A stretch of DNA of 64,000 bases from Antilocapra americana (GCA_007570785.1 ML662466.1:982772-1046771); one strand, 5' to 3'; positions 11,107 to 21,950 are shown, counted from the first letter of the stretch. The notes: a model not told the origin generated them from the letters alone. Program-made: numbers and translations.

Positions 11107-11825
11107 TTCAAACCATGGCAGAATTACACTCATCTCACAGGCAATTTAAGTAATGCTTAAAACTCTTAAAGCCAGACTTCAACAGTACATGAACTGTGAA
11201 CTTGCAGAAGTTTAGGCTGGACTTAGAAAAGGCTGAGGCACCAGAGATCAAATTGCCAACATCTGCTGGATCATCAAAAAAGCAAGCACTTTCCAGAAAA
11301 ATATCTACTTCTGCTTTATTGACTATGCCAAAACCTTTGGCTGTGTGGATCACCACAAACCAGAAAATTCTGAAATAGATGGGGATACCAGATCACCTGA
11401 CCTGCCTCTTGAGAAATCTTATGCAGGTCAGGAAACAATAGTTAAAATTGGACATGGAACAACAGGCTGGTTCCAAATAGGGAAAGGAGTACATCAAGGC
11501 TGCATATGGTCATCCTGTTTATTTAATTTATATGCAGAGTATGTCATGAGAAACACTGGGCTGGATGAAGCACCAATAAAATCAAGGTTGCTGGGAGAAG
11601 TATTATTAACTTCAGATATGCAGATGACACCACCCTTATGGGAGAAAGTGAAGAAGATCTAAAGAGGCTCTTGATGAAAGTGAAAGAGGAGAGTTACGAA
11701 AGTTGTCTTAAGACTCAAAAGTCAGAAAACTAAGATCATGGCATCCAGTCCCACCTCTACATGAAAAAACAATGGGAAAAGAGTGGAAACAGTGACAGAC
11801 TTTATTTTGGGTTCCAAAAAATATG
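11107..11825 (+). mobile_element. BovB LINE, sense, right piece of the split element
   Basis: Homology resumes with ACACTCATCTCACA exactly where the left piece (7,227-7,710) stops, and continues through the reverse transcriptase to CAGACTTTATTTTGGG at 11,796-11,811, where the 23-bp minisatellite takes over. The last ~690 bp expected of BovB are missing. Confidence 0.9.
11196..11662 (+). pseudogene. BovB reverse transcriptase fragment
   Basis: Two overlapping + strand frames (11,196-11,378 and 11,345-11,662) cover the fingers and palm: QIANIC-like region, the FIDYAK equivalent near 11,315, GNRTTDWFQIGKGV-like GTTGWFQIGKGVHQGC, and the catalytic YADD near 11,612-11,623 (TATGCAGATGAC), which is intact. 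A frameshift near 11,360 and the lost 3' end make it a pseudogene. Confidence 0.8.
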
Positions 11826-14376
11826 GATATGTTGTGAGTGTGATGTCATATCAAGAGGGTGCAATGTCATATAAAGCGGTGTAATGTCATATACAGTGGG
11901 TGTAATGTCATAAATACAGAGGTGTGATGTCATCAATAGAGTGGGTGTGATGTCACAGATACAGTGGATGTGATGGCATAAGTACTATGGATGTGATGTC
12001 GTAAATACTGTGGTTGTGATTTCATCAATACAGTGGGTGTGATCCTAGATATGGTGGGTGTGATGTCACAGATAAAGTGGATGTGAATCATTGTGAGTGT
12101 GATGTCATAAATAACTAGGTATGATGTCATATATAGAGGATGTGATGTCATAAATAGAATGAGTGTAGTCATAGTTATGGTGGGTGTGAAGTCACAGATA
12201 GCATGCATGTGACTTCAGATATAGTGGCTGTGTTGTCATAAACACAGCAAATATGGTGTCATATATAGTGGATATATCATAAACATGGATGTGATGACAC
12301 GGATATAGTGGATGTGATGTCACATACATGAATGTGATACCATGTATAGCTGATGTTTTGTCATAAATATGGGGTATTATGTCATAGATACAGTGATTAT
12401 GATATCATAAAAATGGTTGGTGTGATAACATGAATTCGGGGGTGGGATATCAAAGTTATATAGGCCATGTGTAATGTATAGTGATAAGATATCATATGTT
12501 GTGTGTGTGATGTTATATAGACTGGATGTGATATCATAGGTAGTGGATGTAATGTCATAAATACAAGGGTCTGATGCCATAGATACATTGGATGTGATGT
12601 CATATACAGTGGGTGTGATGTCACCATTACAGTGGGTATGATGACACACAGTGGATATGATGGCAGATATAGTGGGTGTGAAGTCATAAATACAGAGGTT
12701 GTTAAGTCATATATACTGGGTATCATGTCATATTTAACTTATGTGATGCCATACATAGTGTGGGTGTGATATCATCAATACAGTGGGTGTGATGACACAG
12801 ATATAGTTGATTTGATTCCAGATATAGTGGTTGTATTGTCATAAGCACAGTTGGTGTGATTTCATAGGCATAGTGGGTGTGATCATGGTAATTCTGATGT
12901 CACAAATATACTAGGCTTAATGTCATACAAACAGTGAGTGCGATGCCATAGATATAGTGGCTGTGATGTCATAGATACAATGGGTGTGATGTCATATGTA
13001 CAGTGGATGTAATGTCATTGACATAGTGGGTGTGATGATGCAGATACAGTGGCTATAATGTCATATGCATAGTGGATTTGATGTCATATACAATGGAAGT
13101 GACGTTGTATAGTAAATATTTTGTCAGTGGGTGTGATGTCAAAGATATAGTGAGTGTGATGTCATAAAAACATTGGGTGTGACAGCATAGTTATACTAGG
13201 CATGATGTCACATGTAAGGAATAAAATATCATATGTTGTGTGTGAGTGGGTGTAATGTCATATGTAGTGGATGTGATGCAATAAATACAGGGATGTGATT
13301 TCATAGATACAGTGGTTGAGATCTCAGATCCAGTGGGTATGACATCACATATATAAAGGATGTAATGTCATAAACAGTTGATTTGATTTCATATATAGTA
13401 GATGTGAGGTCATTGATACAGTGGGTTTGATTATAGATATGGTGCATGTGATGTCACAGATATAGTGGATATGAAAAATATAGTGGGTGTGATGTCATAT
13501 ATAGTAGATGTGTGATGTCATAAATACTGTGGTTGTGATAATATCATACAGTGGGAGTTTTCATAGATATGGTGGGTGTGAAGTCACTGACTGAGTGAAT
13601 GTGATGTCAGATATACTACATATGATATCATACATATATGTGGGTGTGATGTCATACATACAGTGCGTGTGATATTGACACAGTTGGTGTGATGATACAG
13701 AATAAAACGGTTGTGATGTCAGATATAGTGGAGGTGTGATGATATATACTGGATATGATGTTATAAACATAGTGATTTTGTTGTCATAAATACGGTAGAT
13801 GTGATGTTACAGATACAGTGATGTGATCATATTTATGGTAGGTATGAATTTACAGGTATTCTGGGTGTGATATCATAAAATAGTCTGTGTGATGCTATAG
13901 ATATAGTGATTGTGATGTCATAGGTGCAGTGAATGTCATGTCACATTTATAGAGGATATGCTGTCATATACAATGAATTAGATGTCATATATAGTAGATG
14001 TGATACAAAGATACATAGGGTTTGATCATAGATATGGTGCATATGATGTCATGGTTATAGTGGATGTGAAATATAGTGTGTGTGATGTCATAAATAAGTG
14101 GGAGTGATGTCGTATCTAGTAGTTGTGATGTCATAAATACTATGGTTGTGATGTAGTCAATACAGTGAGTGTTTTCATAGATATGGTGTGTGTAAAGTCA
14201 GATATATTTGTTGTGTTGTCATAAACATAGTGGGTTATATTGATACAGTCGGTGTGATGACAAAGATACAGTGGATGTGATGTTACATATTGTGGGTGTG
14301 ATGTCAAATATATTGGTAGTGTTGTCATAAAAATGGTGGGTGTGATATCATACTTGTATTGCGTGTGATGTCATGT
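11826..14376. repeat. 23-bp minisatellite array, left block
   Basis: Tandem array of TGTGATGTCATA followed by (G/A)ATACAGTGGG. Well-preserved neighbours, for example near 12,960-13,010, repeat every 23 bp. Many units are 18-21 bp because part of the ATACA spacer is missing. Read on the - strand the units give long but meaningless frames rich in 'MTSHPLY'. Its left edge is the truncated BovB, and its right edge is the solo LTR. Confidence 0.93.
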
Positions 14377-14873
14377 TGAGAGAGTCATCTCCTAGGCAGG
14401 TTGATAAGAAGTCTAGGGGTCCCCAAGGAGAGAGGAGTCTGGAATTCTCAAGGAGGAAGAAGGACAAATTTATTTTTCTCTCTACATTCTTTAGGATTAT
14501 ATAACAATAATGTATCCTGCTTGAAGACAATCTGGAAAAAAATCCTTCTGGCTAATCCTGTTATTTTAAAATGTAAATCATGGGAATGAGTCTGGTGAGG
14601 TCTTTACAACCTCCAGAAATTCTTTTGATTCACTGTAATAACTAATTTGAGAGTATATAACTCCAGTGCTAATGCTAGGAAGCAGGTATTCTTTCTACCC
14701 ACTTCTGATGCCTATGTCAGAACCTTTCTCTATCTCCTTTATACTTCAATGAAACTTTATTATACAAAAGCTCTGAGTTATCAAGCCTCGTTCCTGGCCC
14801 CCAGATTGAATTCTTCTCTTCCAGAGGCCAAGATTCCCAGCATCTTTGTTGTGATTTCGTCAACAACCTTTCA
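14377..14873 (+). mobile_element. Solo LTR (ruminant ERV family, copy 1)
   Basis: A 497-bp element from TGAGAGAGTCATCTCC to CCTTTCA, with TG...CA ends. It is flanked by TCATGT and ATATGT, a plausible worn 6-bp target duplication of the surrounding minisatellite (usual flank CATATGTAGTGG). There is no internal retroviral sequence, so it is a solo LTR. A second copy at 21,102-21,597 is nearly the same length. A TATA-like AGTATATAA lies near 14,652, and no perfect AATAAA is present. The strand is assumed from that element order. Confidence 0.8.
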
Positions 14874-16695
14874 ATATGTAGTGGATAAGATATCATATGT
14901 TGAGCCTGTGATATCATTTAGAAGGGGTGTGATGTCATATGTACTGGGTGTGGTGTCATATACAGTGTATGTGATGTCATAAATACAATGGGTGTGATGT
15001 CATCATAGAGTGGGTGTGATGACATAGAAACAGTGGCTGTAATGTCACATGTATAGTGGATATGATGTCACATACAATGGGTGTGATACCAGATAGAATG
15101 GATGTTTTGTCATAAATGCAGTAGGTGGGGTGTCATAGATACAGTGGATGTAAAGTCATATACAGTGGGTGTGATGTCATTGATAGACTGGGTGTGATGA
15201 CACAGATACACTGGTTCTGATGTCACCTGTATAGTGGATATGATGTAATAGAAAATGGATATGATGTCATATATAGTGAGTGTTATATCATAAATAGAGT
15301 GGGTGTGAGGTCCTAAACAGAGTGGTTTGATGTAATTAAGAGTGTATGTAATGTCATGTAGAGTTCATGTGTTTTCTTGTATACAGTGAAGGTGATACCA
15401 TACACAGAGTGGGTGTGATGTCATTTATACAGTGGGTGTGATCAAACAGATATGGTGGGTGCGATGTCACCTGTATAGTGGATGTGATGTCATAGGCAAT
15501 GGATATGCTGTCATATATAGTGGGTGTGATATCATAAATGCAGTGGATGGGATATCATAGTTATACAGGCCATGCTGTCATATGTAGTGGATAAGATATT
15601 ATGCGTTGTGTGTGTGATATCATATAGATGGGGTCTGATGTCATATGTAGTGGGTTTGATGTCTTAAATACAGTGAATGTGATATCATAGTTATACTGGG
15701 GGTGATATCATATGCATGTTTAATGTCATATAGAGTGGGTATGATGCCATATGGGTGTGATGAGATATACAGTGTGCATGATGTCATAATTTCAGTGGAT
15801 GCAATATCACATGAATATTGAATGTGATGTCACATACAATGGATGCGATGTCATGTATAGTAGATATGAGGTCATACATACAGAGGGTTAATTTGATCAA
15901 TTCTATTTATGAGATGACACAGATACAGTGGATGTGATGTCAGATATAATGGGTATGATGTCAGATATAGTGGTTGTGTTGTCATAAATAGTGGGTATAG
16001 TGTCATATACAGTGGTTATGATGTCATAAACATAGTGGGCATTATGTAATAGGTACAGTGGCTGTGATAACACAGGTACAGTTGATATGATTTCATATAC
16101 AATGTATGTGATGCCATAAATACAGTGGTTTGGTGTCATAAAGAGTGGATGTTATGTCATGTATAGTGCATACGATGTCATTCATACACTGAGTATGATG
16201 TCATACATACAGTGAGTGTTATGTCATCAATACAGTGGCTGTGATGACACAGACACAGTGGTTGTGGTGTCCATGGATAACTGATGTGATGCCATACACA
16301 ATAGTTATATTACATATATTGGATATTTTGTTATAAATACAGTAGATGCGATGTCATAGATATAATGAGTGTGATGTCACAAATACAGTGGATGTGATAT
16401 CAGAGTTATATTGGGCATGATTTCCTATGTAATGTATAAGATATCATATGTTTGTGTGATATCATGAAGAGAGGGTATGTTGTCATTTGTGGTGGGTGTG
16501 ACATCATATAGAGTGGGTGTGATGTTGTAACTACCTGGGTGTGATATCATAGATACAGTAGAAGTGATATCATAGATACAGTGTATGTGATATTATATAC
16601 AGTGTGCGTGACATCACCATTTCGGTAGGTGTGGTGTCACTGAGGGAATGGGTGTGATGTCAGAGATACAGTAGATATGTTGGCAGATATAAGGC
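14874..16695. repeat. 23-bp minisatellite array, right block
   Basis: The continuation of the same array after the solo LTR, with the same TGTGATGTCATA/ATACAGTGG units. It becomes more diverged towards 16,690, where it stops at GGCAGATATAAGGCC. The two blocks sum to ~4.4 kb, roughly 190 units if 23 bp each. Confidence 0.93.
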
Positions 16696-16759
16696 CTCCA
16701 CTCGACCTGATTTGGCTGGCTTCTCCCAGTGCTGGTGGGAGATCTTTAATTTTGGAACC

Positions 16760-16872
16760 ACGTTTCATGGGAGTGGTGTGACATGTGAGATCCAGTTCCC
16801 TAACCAGAAGTCGAACCTATGCTTTCTTCATCAGAAGCATGGAATCTTCACTGCTGGACCATCAGGGAAGTC
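16760..16872 (-). mobile_element. CHR-type tRNA-derived SINE fragment, antisense
   Basis: Antisense tRNA-derived SINE head: 'gagatccagttccctaaccag', then CACTGCTGGACCATCAGGGA AGTC at the end, the typical CHR tail end. An open frame runs through it by chance. Confidence 0.7.
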
Positions 16873-17244
16873 TGCTTCTGTAACAAGCAAGAGGCTACCA
16901 GAATCCTGCTGTGGTGGATGCATCTTAACAGGGCAGGAGGTTGAAAGGGAGTTTCAGAGCTGTCCTGTTTCCTGTTTGTGTTCCACCAAGGGTTGTCATG
17001 AGTGTGGCAGGCACTTCATCCTTTCTCTAGAGCAGAAGTTCCCAGTAGGGAATAATTGCTTTTGTCTCTCATGGTATATAGTACACAGTATATGGGGACA
17101 TTCCAGTTGTAATTAGGTCAGTAAAGAGAGGAATGCGACTGACATCCAGTGGGCAGAGACTAGGAATGGTGATCATAGACATCTTTCAGGTAAGGGACAA
17201 TCTCTCCACAGAAGATTATCCAGCCCTGGGCATCACTGGAACAA
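16873..17244. other. Unrecognised sequence
   Basis: No repeat, gene or RNA that I can name. It lies between the SINE and the start of the inverted duplication. Confidence 0.3.
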
Positions 17245-17324
17245 AGGGGAGAAACGTGGTGAGTTATCCCATTGTACAGCTAGCCCATCCGTATTTTATA
17301 TTATTTTTCTTATTATTTTTTAAA

Positions 17325-17488
17325 AAATGTTTATCTATTTGGCTGCAGCAGGTCTTCATTGTGGGGCACACAGGATCTCTGATCTTAGCTGTGATATGTG
17401 GAACATTGTTCCCTAACCGGAAATCAAGCTTCAGAGCCCCCTGCACTGGGATCTCAGATTCTTCACTGCTGGGCCACCAGGGAAGCCC
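17325..17488 (-). mobile_element. CHR-type SINE, antisense (left arm)
   Basis: TTTGGCTGCAGCAGGTCTTC at the left and CTGGGCCACCAGGGAAGCCC at the right are the antisense ends of a tRNA-derived CHR SINE. The paired copy lies at 24,818-24,950 in sense orientation. Confidence 0.8.
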
Positions 17489-17688
17489 ATATCCCCCCCA
17501 TTTTTTTTTTAGTTTTTTTGTTGTTGTTGTTGTTAGACGTTTGGTTTCTTTCTGTGTTTTAGCTGTTATGTGTGGTGCTGGTGTGATCATTCTTATACAG
17601 GTCTTTTTATGAATACAAAGGAGATTTAAAGGTTGTTCCATCTGTTTTCCCAACTGGTGGTACCAATTCATGCATCTGCCCCACATAC

Positions 17689-17758
17689 AGAGGAGCCTGG
17701 TGGGCTACTGTCCAGGGGGGTGGCAAAGAGTTGGACATGACTAAGCAACTAAGAGAAC
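17689..17758 (+). mobile_element. Bov-tA 3' fragment (left arm)
   Basis: AGAGGAGCCTGGTGGGCTAC through AGTTGGACATGACTAAGCAA is the Bov-tA 3' half. The mirror copy is at 24,560-24,645. Confidence 0.75.
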
Positions 17759-18270
17759 AATAGTAAATTGTGCATGAGAGTTGCTGGTGTTGGAAGCAGC
17801 CTGGGTGTCCATGGACAGATGAAATAATAAAGGGAATGTGACATACACATACGATAGAATATTAGCATTAAAAAAAAAGATGCTGCACATCACATGCAAT
17901 CATGTACGTGAATTTGCTATAACAAGACACAGAGGGACAGTGTGTGTCCCAGGAAGATTCCACTTACACACAGCATCTGCAGGAGTCAGGTTCTGCAAAC
18001 AGAAAGTCAGGATAGCTATTGCCAAGGCCCGGGAAAATGCGTGAAGGATGCAGTGTTGATTTTGCAAGGTGAATTCCTAGGGATCAGTTACACATCATAT
18101 AATTATAAAGAATGCTGCTGAACAGGAGATTCATGTTATTAAATACCAGTGTCAGAACTTCCAATTTGTGAGTGTGGCATGCCCTGTCAGCCATTTAGAT
18201 AACTTCTTCCAAAACAATGCTTTGTAACTTTCAGGGTTCATGTTTTGCCTTCCTTTTTAAAATCAAATTT

Positions 18271-18465
18271 GGGCTTCCCTTGTGGCTTAGCTGGTAAAGA
18301 ATCCACCTGCTATGTAGAAGACCTGGGTTCATTCCCTGGGTTGGGATGATTACCCTAAAGAAGGGAAAGGCTACTCATTCCAGCATTCTGGCTTGGAGAA
18401 TTTTCCTCTGTGTATTCCATGAGGTCATAAAGAGTCATACACAACTGAGAAACTTTCACTCTTGT
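18271..18465 (+). mobile_element. Bov-tA SINE (left arm)
   Basis: It starts GGGCTTCCCTTGTGGCTTAG (the tRNA-Glu-like head), passes CCTGGGTTCATTCCCTGGGT (the B-box region) and ends in the 'cacaactgagaaactttcac' tail. The mirror copy is at 23,850-24,040. Confidence 0.85.
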
Positions 18466-18819
18466 CAGATGTATCCGTAGGCTTTCTATGACTCTTCAGG
18501 CTATTGTAAATGAAACAATTTTCTTAATTTTATGTTTGGATTGTTTGTTTATAGCATATAGAAAGTAAATAAGTTTCAGTATATTGAGGAAAAAGGTGAC
18601 AATAAATTTTGTGTGGGGTGGCTTAAACCACAATTTAAAAAAACTTGTTATTGTTTAGTCACTAAGGTGTGTCCAACTCTTTGCAGCCCCATGGGACAGA
18701 GGCAGAAGGCAAAAGTGATGCAGAAGCACCGAGAGGCCTCCAATTTGTCTTCACACCTCATTGTTGCTTAGCATTTCTTTGTTCCCACTAACAGAGGCCC
18801 AGCTTCTGTGTCCTTCACC

Positions 18820-18925
18820 ATCTCCCAGAGCTTGCTCAAACTCACGTCCATGGTGTCAGTGATGTCATCCAACTATGCCATCCTCTATTGCTCCCCTTAT
18901 CCTCCCACCCTCAGGCTTTCCCAGC
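18820..18925 (-). mobile_element. BovA-type / BovB 3' fragment, antisense (left arm)
   Basis: The block GAGCTTGCTCAAACTCACGT, a 'gatgtcatccaacta' equivalent and TTTCCCAGCATCAGGG are antisense BovB 3' end. The mirror copy is at 23,365-23,500. A short BovA-like start is also seen at 18,647-18,700. Confidence 0.7.
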
Positions 18926-19369
18926 ATCAGGGAAATGCAGAAGGTCTGGTCCACATAAAACTGTTTTCCTTCTGTCATCCTGGGGTTTGCCTGGGGGCTT
19001 CACACTCCTTTATAGCTTGTGACTGCTCTGTGCCAGGGACCCACCCTGCCTGTTTCGCTATATTGCACTCACAGGAGCAGACACACTTGGGGGAACAGAC
19101 GCCCTCTGGGTTTCAGGGGATAAGGAGCTATTGCAGTATTTGGAGCTTACATAATTGTGGGAAGGGGCCAATAATGGAGATGTGGGGGTTCTTTGGTGGA
19201 AGGGGTGCCTCTCAGAAGCCACACTCAGGCAGCCTAGTGAGCTCTGGGCAGCCGTCTCTGTGTAGGGGCAGAGTCAGGCCTGTCTTCGTAGAAAGACTGG
19301 GTTGATGAGCGATGATGGGGTATGAGTACAAGCTGGAGGCCACTGGGCACTTCTGCATCACTTTTGCCT

Positions 19370-19686
19370 TCTCAGTCAGTCCATTCAGTCACTCAGTTGT
19401 GTTTCACACTCTGGAACTGCACAAAATGCAGCACACCAGGCCTCCCTGTCCGTCATCAACTCCTGGAGCTTGCCCACCATATCGTTGATGCCACTTAACC
19501 ATCTTCACCCTCTGTCATCTCCTTCTCCTCCTGCCTTCAATTATTTCCAGCATTGGGGTCTTTTTCAAATGAATCCGTTCTTCACATCAGGTGGCCAGAG
19601 TATTGGAGTTTCGGCTTCAACATCAATCCTTTGAAGAAACATGCAGGACTGATGTCTTTTAAGATGGACTGGTTTAATCTCCTTGT
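19370..19686 (-). mobile_element. BovB 3' end, antisense (left arm)
   Basis: CATTCAGTCACTCAGTTGTG through CACATCAGGTGGCCAGAGTA to 'atggactggtttaatctcctt' is antisense BovB. It pairs with the sense piece at 22,490-22,930 and marks the inner end of the left arm. Confidence 0.85.
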
Positions 19687-19878
19687 GATTCTGTTGTTCA
19701 GTCTTGTCTTGACTCTTTTCAAACCAATGAACTGTAGTATCCTGGGCCTCACTGTCCATCTCCAGCTCCTGGAGCTTGCTCAAACTCATGTCCACCACAT
19801 TGGTGATGTCATCCAACCAGCTCATCCTCTGCAGTCCCCTTCACTTCCATCCTTCAATCTTTCACAGCATCAGAGAAG
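19687..19878 (-). mobile_element. BovA-type SINE / BovB 3' end, antisense
   Basis: A second antisense 3' end follows directly, with TCCTGGAGCTTGCTCAAACT and 'tcatccaaccagctcatcc'. It has no partner in the right arm, so it probably entered after the duplication or marks its breakpoint. Confidence 0.75.
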
Positions 19879-20430
19879 TCACCAGCCTCAAGCGTGGAGT
19901 TGGTGTCATTAATCCTTCCAGCTACAACACTCTTCAGAGCTCTCATTACACCAGGGAGTACCTAGTTAATCCTTCTTCAATAGGTTGATAATAAGTAATC
20001 ACCTGCTGACTGATTTTTTACACCCAGGGTGTCAAACTTCTTTACCAAGAGCCATATAGTAAGTATTTAAAGCTTTGTAGGAGGAGTATTCTGGTCTCCA
20101 TGGCAACTGCACAACCCTGCCTAACACACAAGACCCAACAGGTGTGTTGATATATGACCAGTGTATGGAAACCTGCTTTCTATTCAGCACCCCTAGTTTC
20201 AATTACTGCATGTTTTCTGCCTCCCAACTGGATCCTGACGGAGAGACAATTACATGTGACAAGCATGGCAATGGAGGCATGCATGGTTCCCAACATCACA
20301 GAGCAGGGATCAGTCAGACCACAGGATCAGAGGAGAGGATGATGATTAGGGATGCTTTAACAGAGATGAGGGTGGAAGAGCTAGGATTTCAGACTGAGCC
20401 CTACCACTTCACTACACAGTTGGAGAACTG
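19879..20430. other. Mostly unrecognised sequence; possible old DNA-transposon scrap
   Basis: No gene is visible. Around 20,022-20,130, GAGCCATATAGTAAGTATTT and the following 'aaagctttgtag' resemble an old mammalian interspersed repeat with a 'gccagatagtaaatatttt' core, but the match is short. The rest is unique to my eye. Confidence 0.35.
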
Positions 20431-20622
20431 AAAGTGTTCATGCTTCAATCATGTCTGACCCTTTACCACTCCAGGGACTGTAAGCCCACCAGGTTCCTCT
20501 GTCCATGGGGATTCTCCAGTCAGGGAATCTTCCTCAGGGAATCTTCCCAACCTAGGAATCTAACCCAGGTCTCCAGTATCACAGTCAGATTCTTCACCAT
20601 CTGAGCCCAGCAGGGAAGCCCA
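20431..20622 (-). mobile_element. Bov-tA SINE, antisense
   Basis: It reads from the antisense 3' end (AATCATGTCTGACCC) through TCTGTCCATGGGGATTCTCC to the tRNA head complement CAGCAGGGAAGCCC. A short internal duplication repeats GGGAATCTTCC at 20,523 and 20,537. Confidence 0.85.
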
Positions 20623-21000
20623 ACTGGAGAGAACTGGACAATAAAGCCCACTTTATTGTTCTTGGACTCAGTTTTCCACTCAAAACAATTCTGACAAAAG
20701 TTGGAGGTGGGGATGACAACCCAGGACCATGGGAAGAATAAAAGTGAGATAATAACAAAAATATCTTGCAAATTTAGAATGTTATGCAAATACTATAAAC
20801 AAAACATGTTATTTAGAATTTCTGACATTCCAACCAGGACTGCAACCCAGGGGAGTCTCCTGGACTCTCAGGTTCAGGGACAAAGGGTCCCCACTCCTAA
20901 TGTTAGTAACATGAGGAAAGAAGAGACATTTAAGTGGCAAAGGGACATATCTCTGTTTACAAACACCACAAGCTCTTTGGGTAGAGTGGATTCTAAGTCA
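20623..21000. other. Unrecognised sequence
   Basis: No repeat or gene is recognised. Open frames here are short and without motif. Confidence 0.3.
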
Positions 21001-21006
21001 TTTCAT

Positions 21007-21101
21007 TCCACACTGTTTGGGTGGAAAGTAAACCCCATTGTTCAGTTATCCAAGATGCTCTGTTTACTCTCAATCTCATACTACACTGTTTGGGGGAAAA
21101 G
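21007..21101. repeat. ~75-bp tandem duplication, split by the second solo LTR
   Basis: The block with ACACTGTTTGGG(T)GGAAAGTAAACCCC and TTCAGTTATCCAAGATGCT occurs at 21,007-21,080. A second copy starts at 21,081 (ACTACACTGTTTGGGGG), is interrupted by the LTR, and resumes at 21,598 (AAAGTAAACCCCAAGGTTCAG) up to about 21,655. The LTR therefore entered the second unit. Confidence 0.75.
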
Positions 21102-21597
21102 TGAAAGAGTCATCTCCTAGGCAGGTTGATAAAAAGTCTAGAGGTCCCCAAGGAGAAAGGGGTCTGGAATTCTCAAGGAGGAAGAAAGGACAAATTTTTT
21201 TTCTCTCTACATTCCTTAGGATTATATAACAATAATGTATCTTGCTTGAGGACAGTCTGGAAAAAATCCTTCTGGCTAATCTTGTTATCTTAAAATGTAA
21301 ATTATGGGAGTGAATATGGTGAGGTCTTTACAACCTCCAGAAATTCTTTTGATTCACTGTAATAACTAATTTGAGAGTATATAACTTCAGTGCTAATGCT
21401 AGCAAGGGTATATTCTTTCTACCCCATTCTGATGCCTATGTCAGAAGTTTTCTATCTCTCATTTACACTTTAATAAAGCTTTATTATACAAAAGCTCTGA
21501 GCCATCAAGCCACATCCCTGGCCCTGGATTGAATTCTTCTCTTCCAGGGGCCAAGATTCCCAATGTCTTTGTTTTGATTTCACTCCACAATCTTTCA
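21102..21597 (+). mobile_element. Solo LTR (same family as 14,377-14,873, copy 2)
   Basis: A 496-bp element from TGAAAGAGTCATCTCC to ATCTTTCA. It is co-linear with copy 1 along its whole length (CTAGGCAGGTTGATAA, GGAATTCTCAAGGAGGAAG, GCTTTATTATACAAAAGCTC and other blocks). AAAAG precedes it and AAAGT follows it, a likely target duplication (~4 bp, AAAG). No internal ERV region is present. The family name is not assigned. Confidence 0.82.
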
Positions 21598-21950
21598 AAA
21601 GTAAACCCCAAGGTTCAGTATTCCTAGATGCTTTCTTTATTCTCAGTTTATGATCAGTTACTCTTACTGCTAATTCTCAACCTACAGTTTGTTTTACCCA
21701 TGAAGAGCTGCTATACAGCCTTACAGAAAACTTGGAAAATACAATACGTTGACATTCATAAATGGTTGGGGAGACGGTGTTTTACAAAAGTTTCACCTAA
21801 ATAGACCATGTGGAAACTAGACCACATGTCCCCCATTTGAAACACACACACAGAGACACAGACACTCATACAATTTAAGTTCTCAGACTAAGACACAAAT
21901 CCCTCTTGAAAAGATGCCCTGGTTTTTATTCATATATTCATTGCTGATTT
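21598..21950. other. Remainder of the split duplicated unit and unrecognised sequence
   Basis: The first ~60 bp finish the 75-bp unit interrupted by the LTR. The rest contains an ACACACACAGAGACACAGACAC run at 21,844-21,868 and nothing else I recognise. Confidence 0.4.

Larger units (their letters stand above)
17245..19690 (+). repeat. Inverted duplication, left arm (~2.4 kb)
   Basis: The reverse complement of this arm is found at about 22,490-25,045. Matching blocks in order include the CHR SINE end (17,325-17,488 with 24,818-24,950), the GGAGTCAGGTTCTGCAAACAG block (17,982 with 24,330-24,355), GGTGAATTCCTAGGG (18,068 with 24,237-24,260), CAAAACAATGCTTTG (18,211 with 24,090), the shared Bov-tA insertion, the poly-T/CCACACAAAA block, and the BovB 3' piece. 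The arms are diverged by substitutions and small indels. The SINEs they share were present before the duplication. Confidence 0.85.

Noticed and set aside
5253..11825. BovB pieces at 5.25-5.94 kb and 7.2-11.8 kb as two halves of one inverted element
   Set aside because: The 3' part of the sense BovB and the antisense piece overlap by about 100 bp of the consensus, so they must come from different copies.
11933..16139. Many - strand frames rich in 'MTSHPLY'
   Set aside because: They only translate the 23-bp minisatellite. The unit is not a multiple of three, so the pattern appears in all frames and has no protein family.
11826..16695. CRISPR-like array
   Set aside because: The repeats are contiguous without unique spacers, the units are diverged, and the host is a mammal. 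It is a minisatellite.
16712..17612. Open frames of 134 and 159 codons
   Set aside because: They run through antisense CHR SINEs and unrecognised sequence, with no domain. I treat them as chance.
18271..18340. tRNA gene signals
   Set aside because: The tRNA-like A and B boxes here and in the other Bov-tA/CHR copies are SINE heads, diverged and without a cloverleaf.
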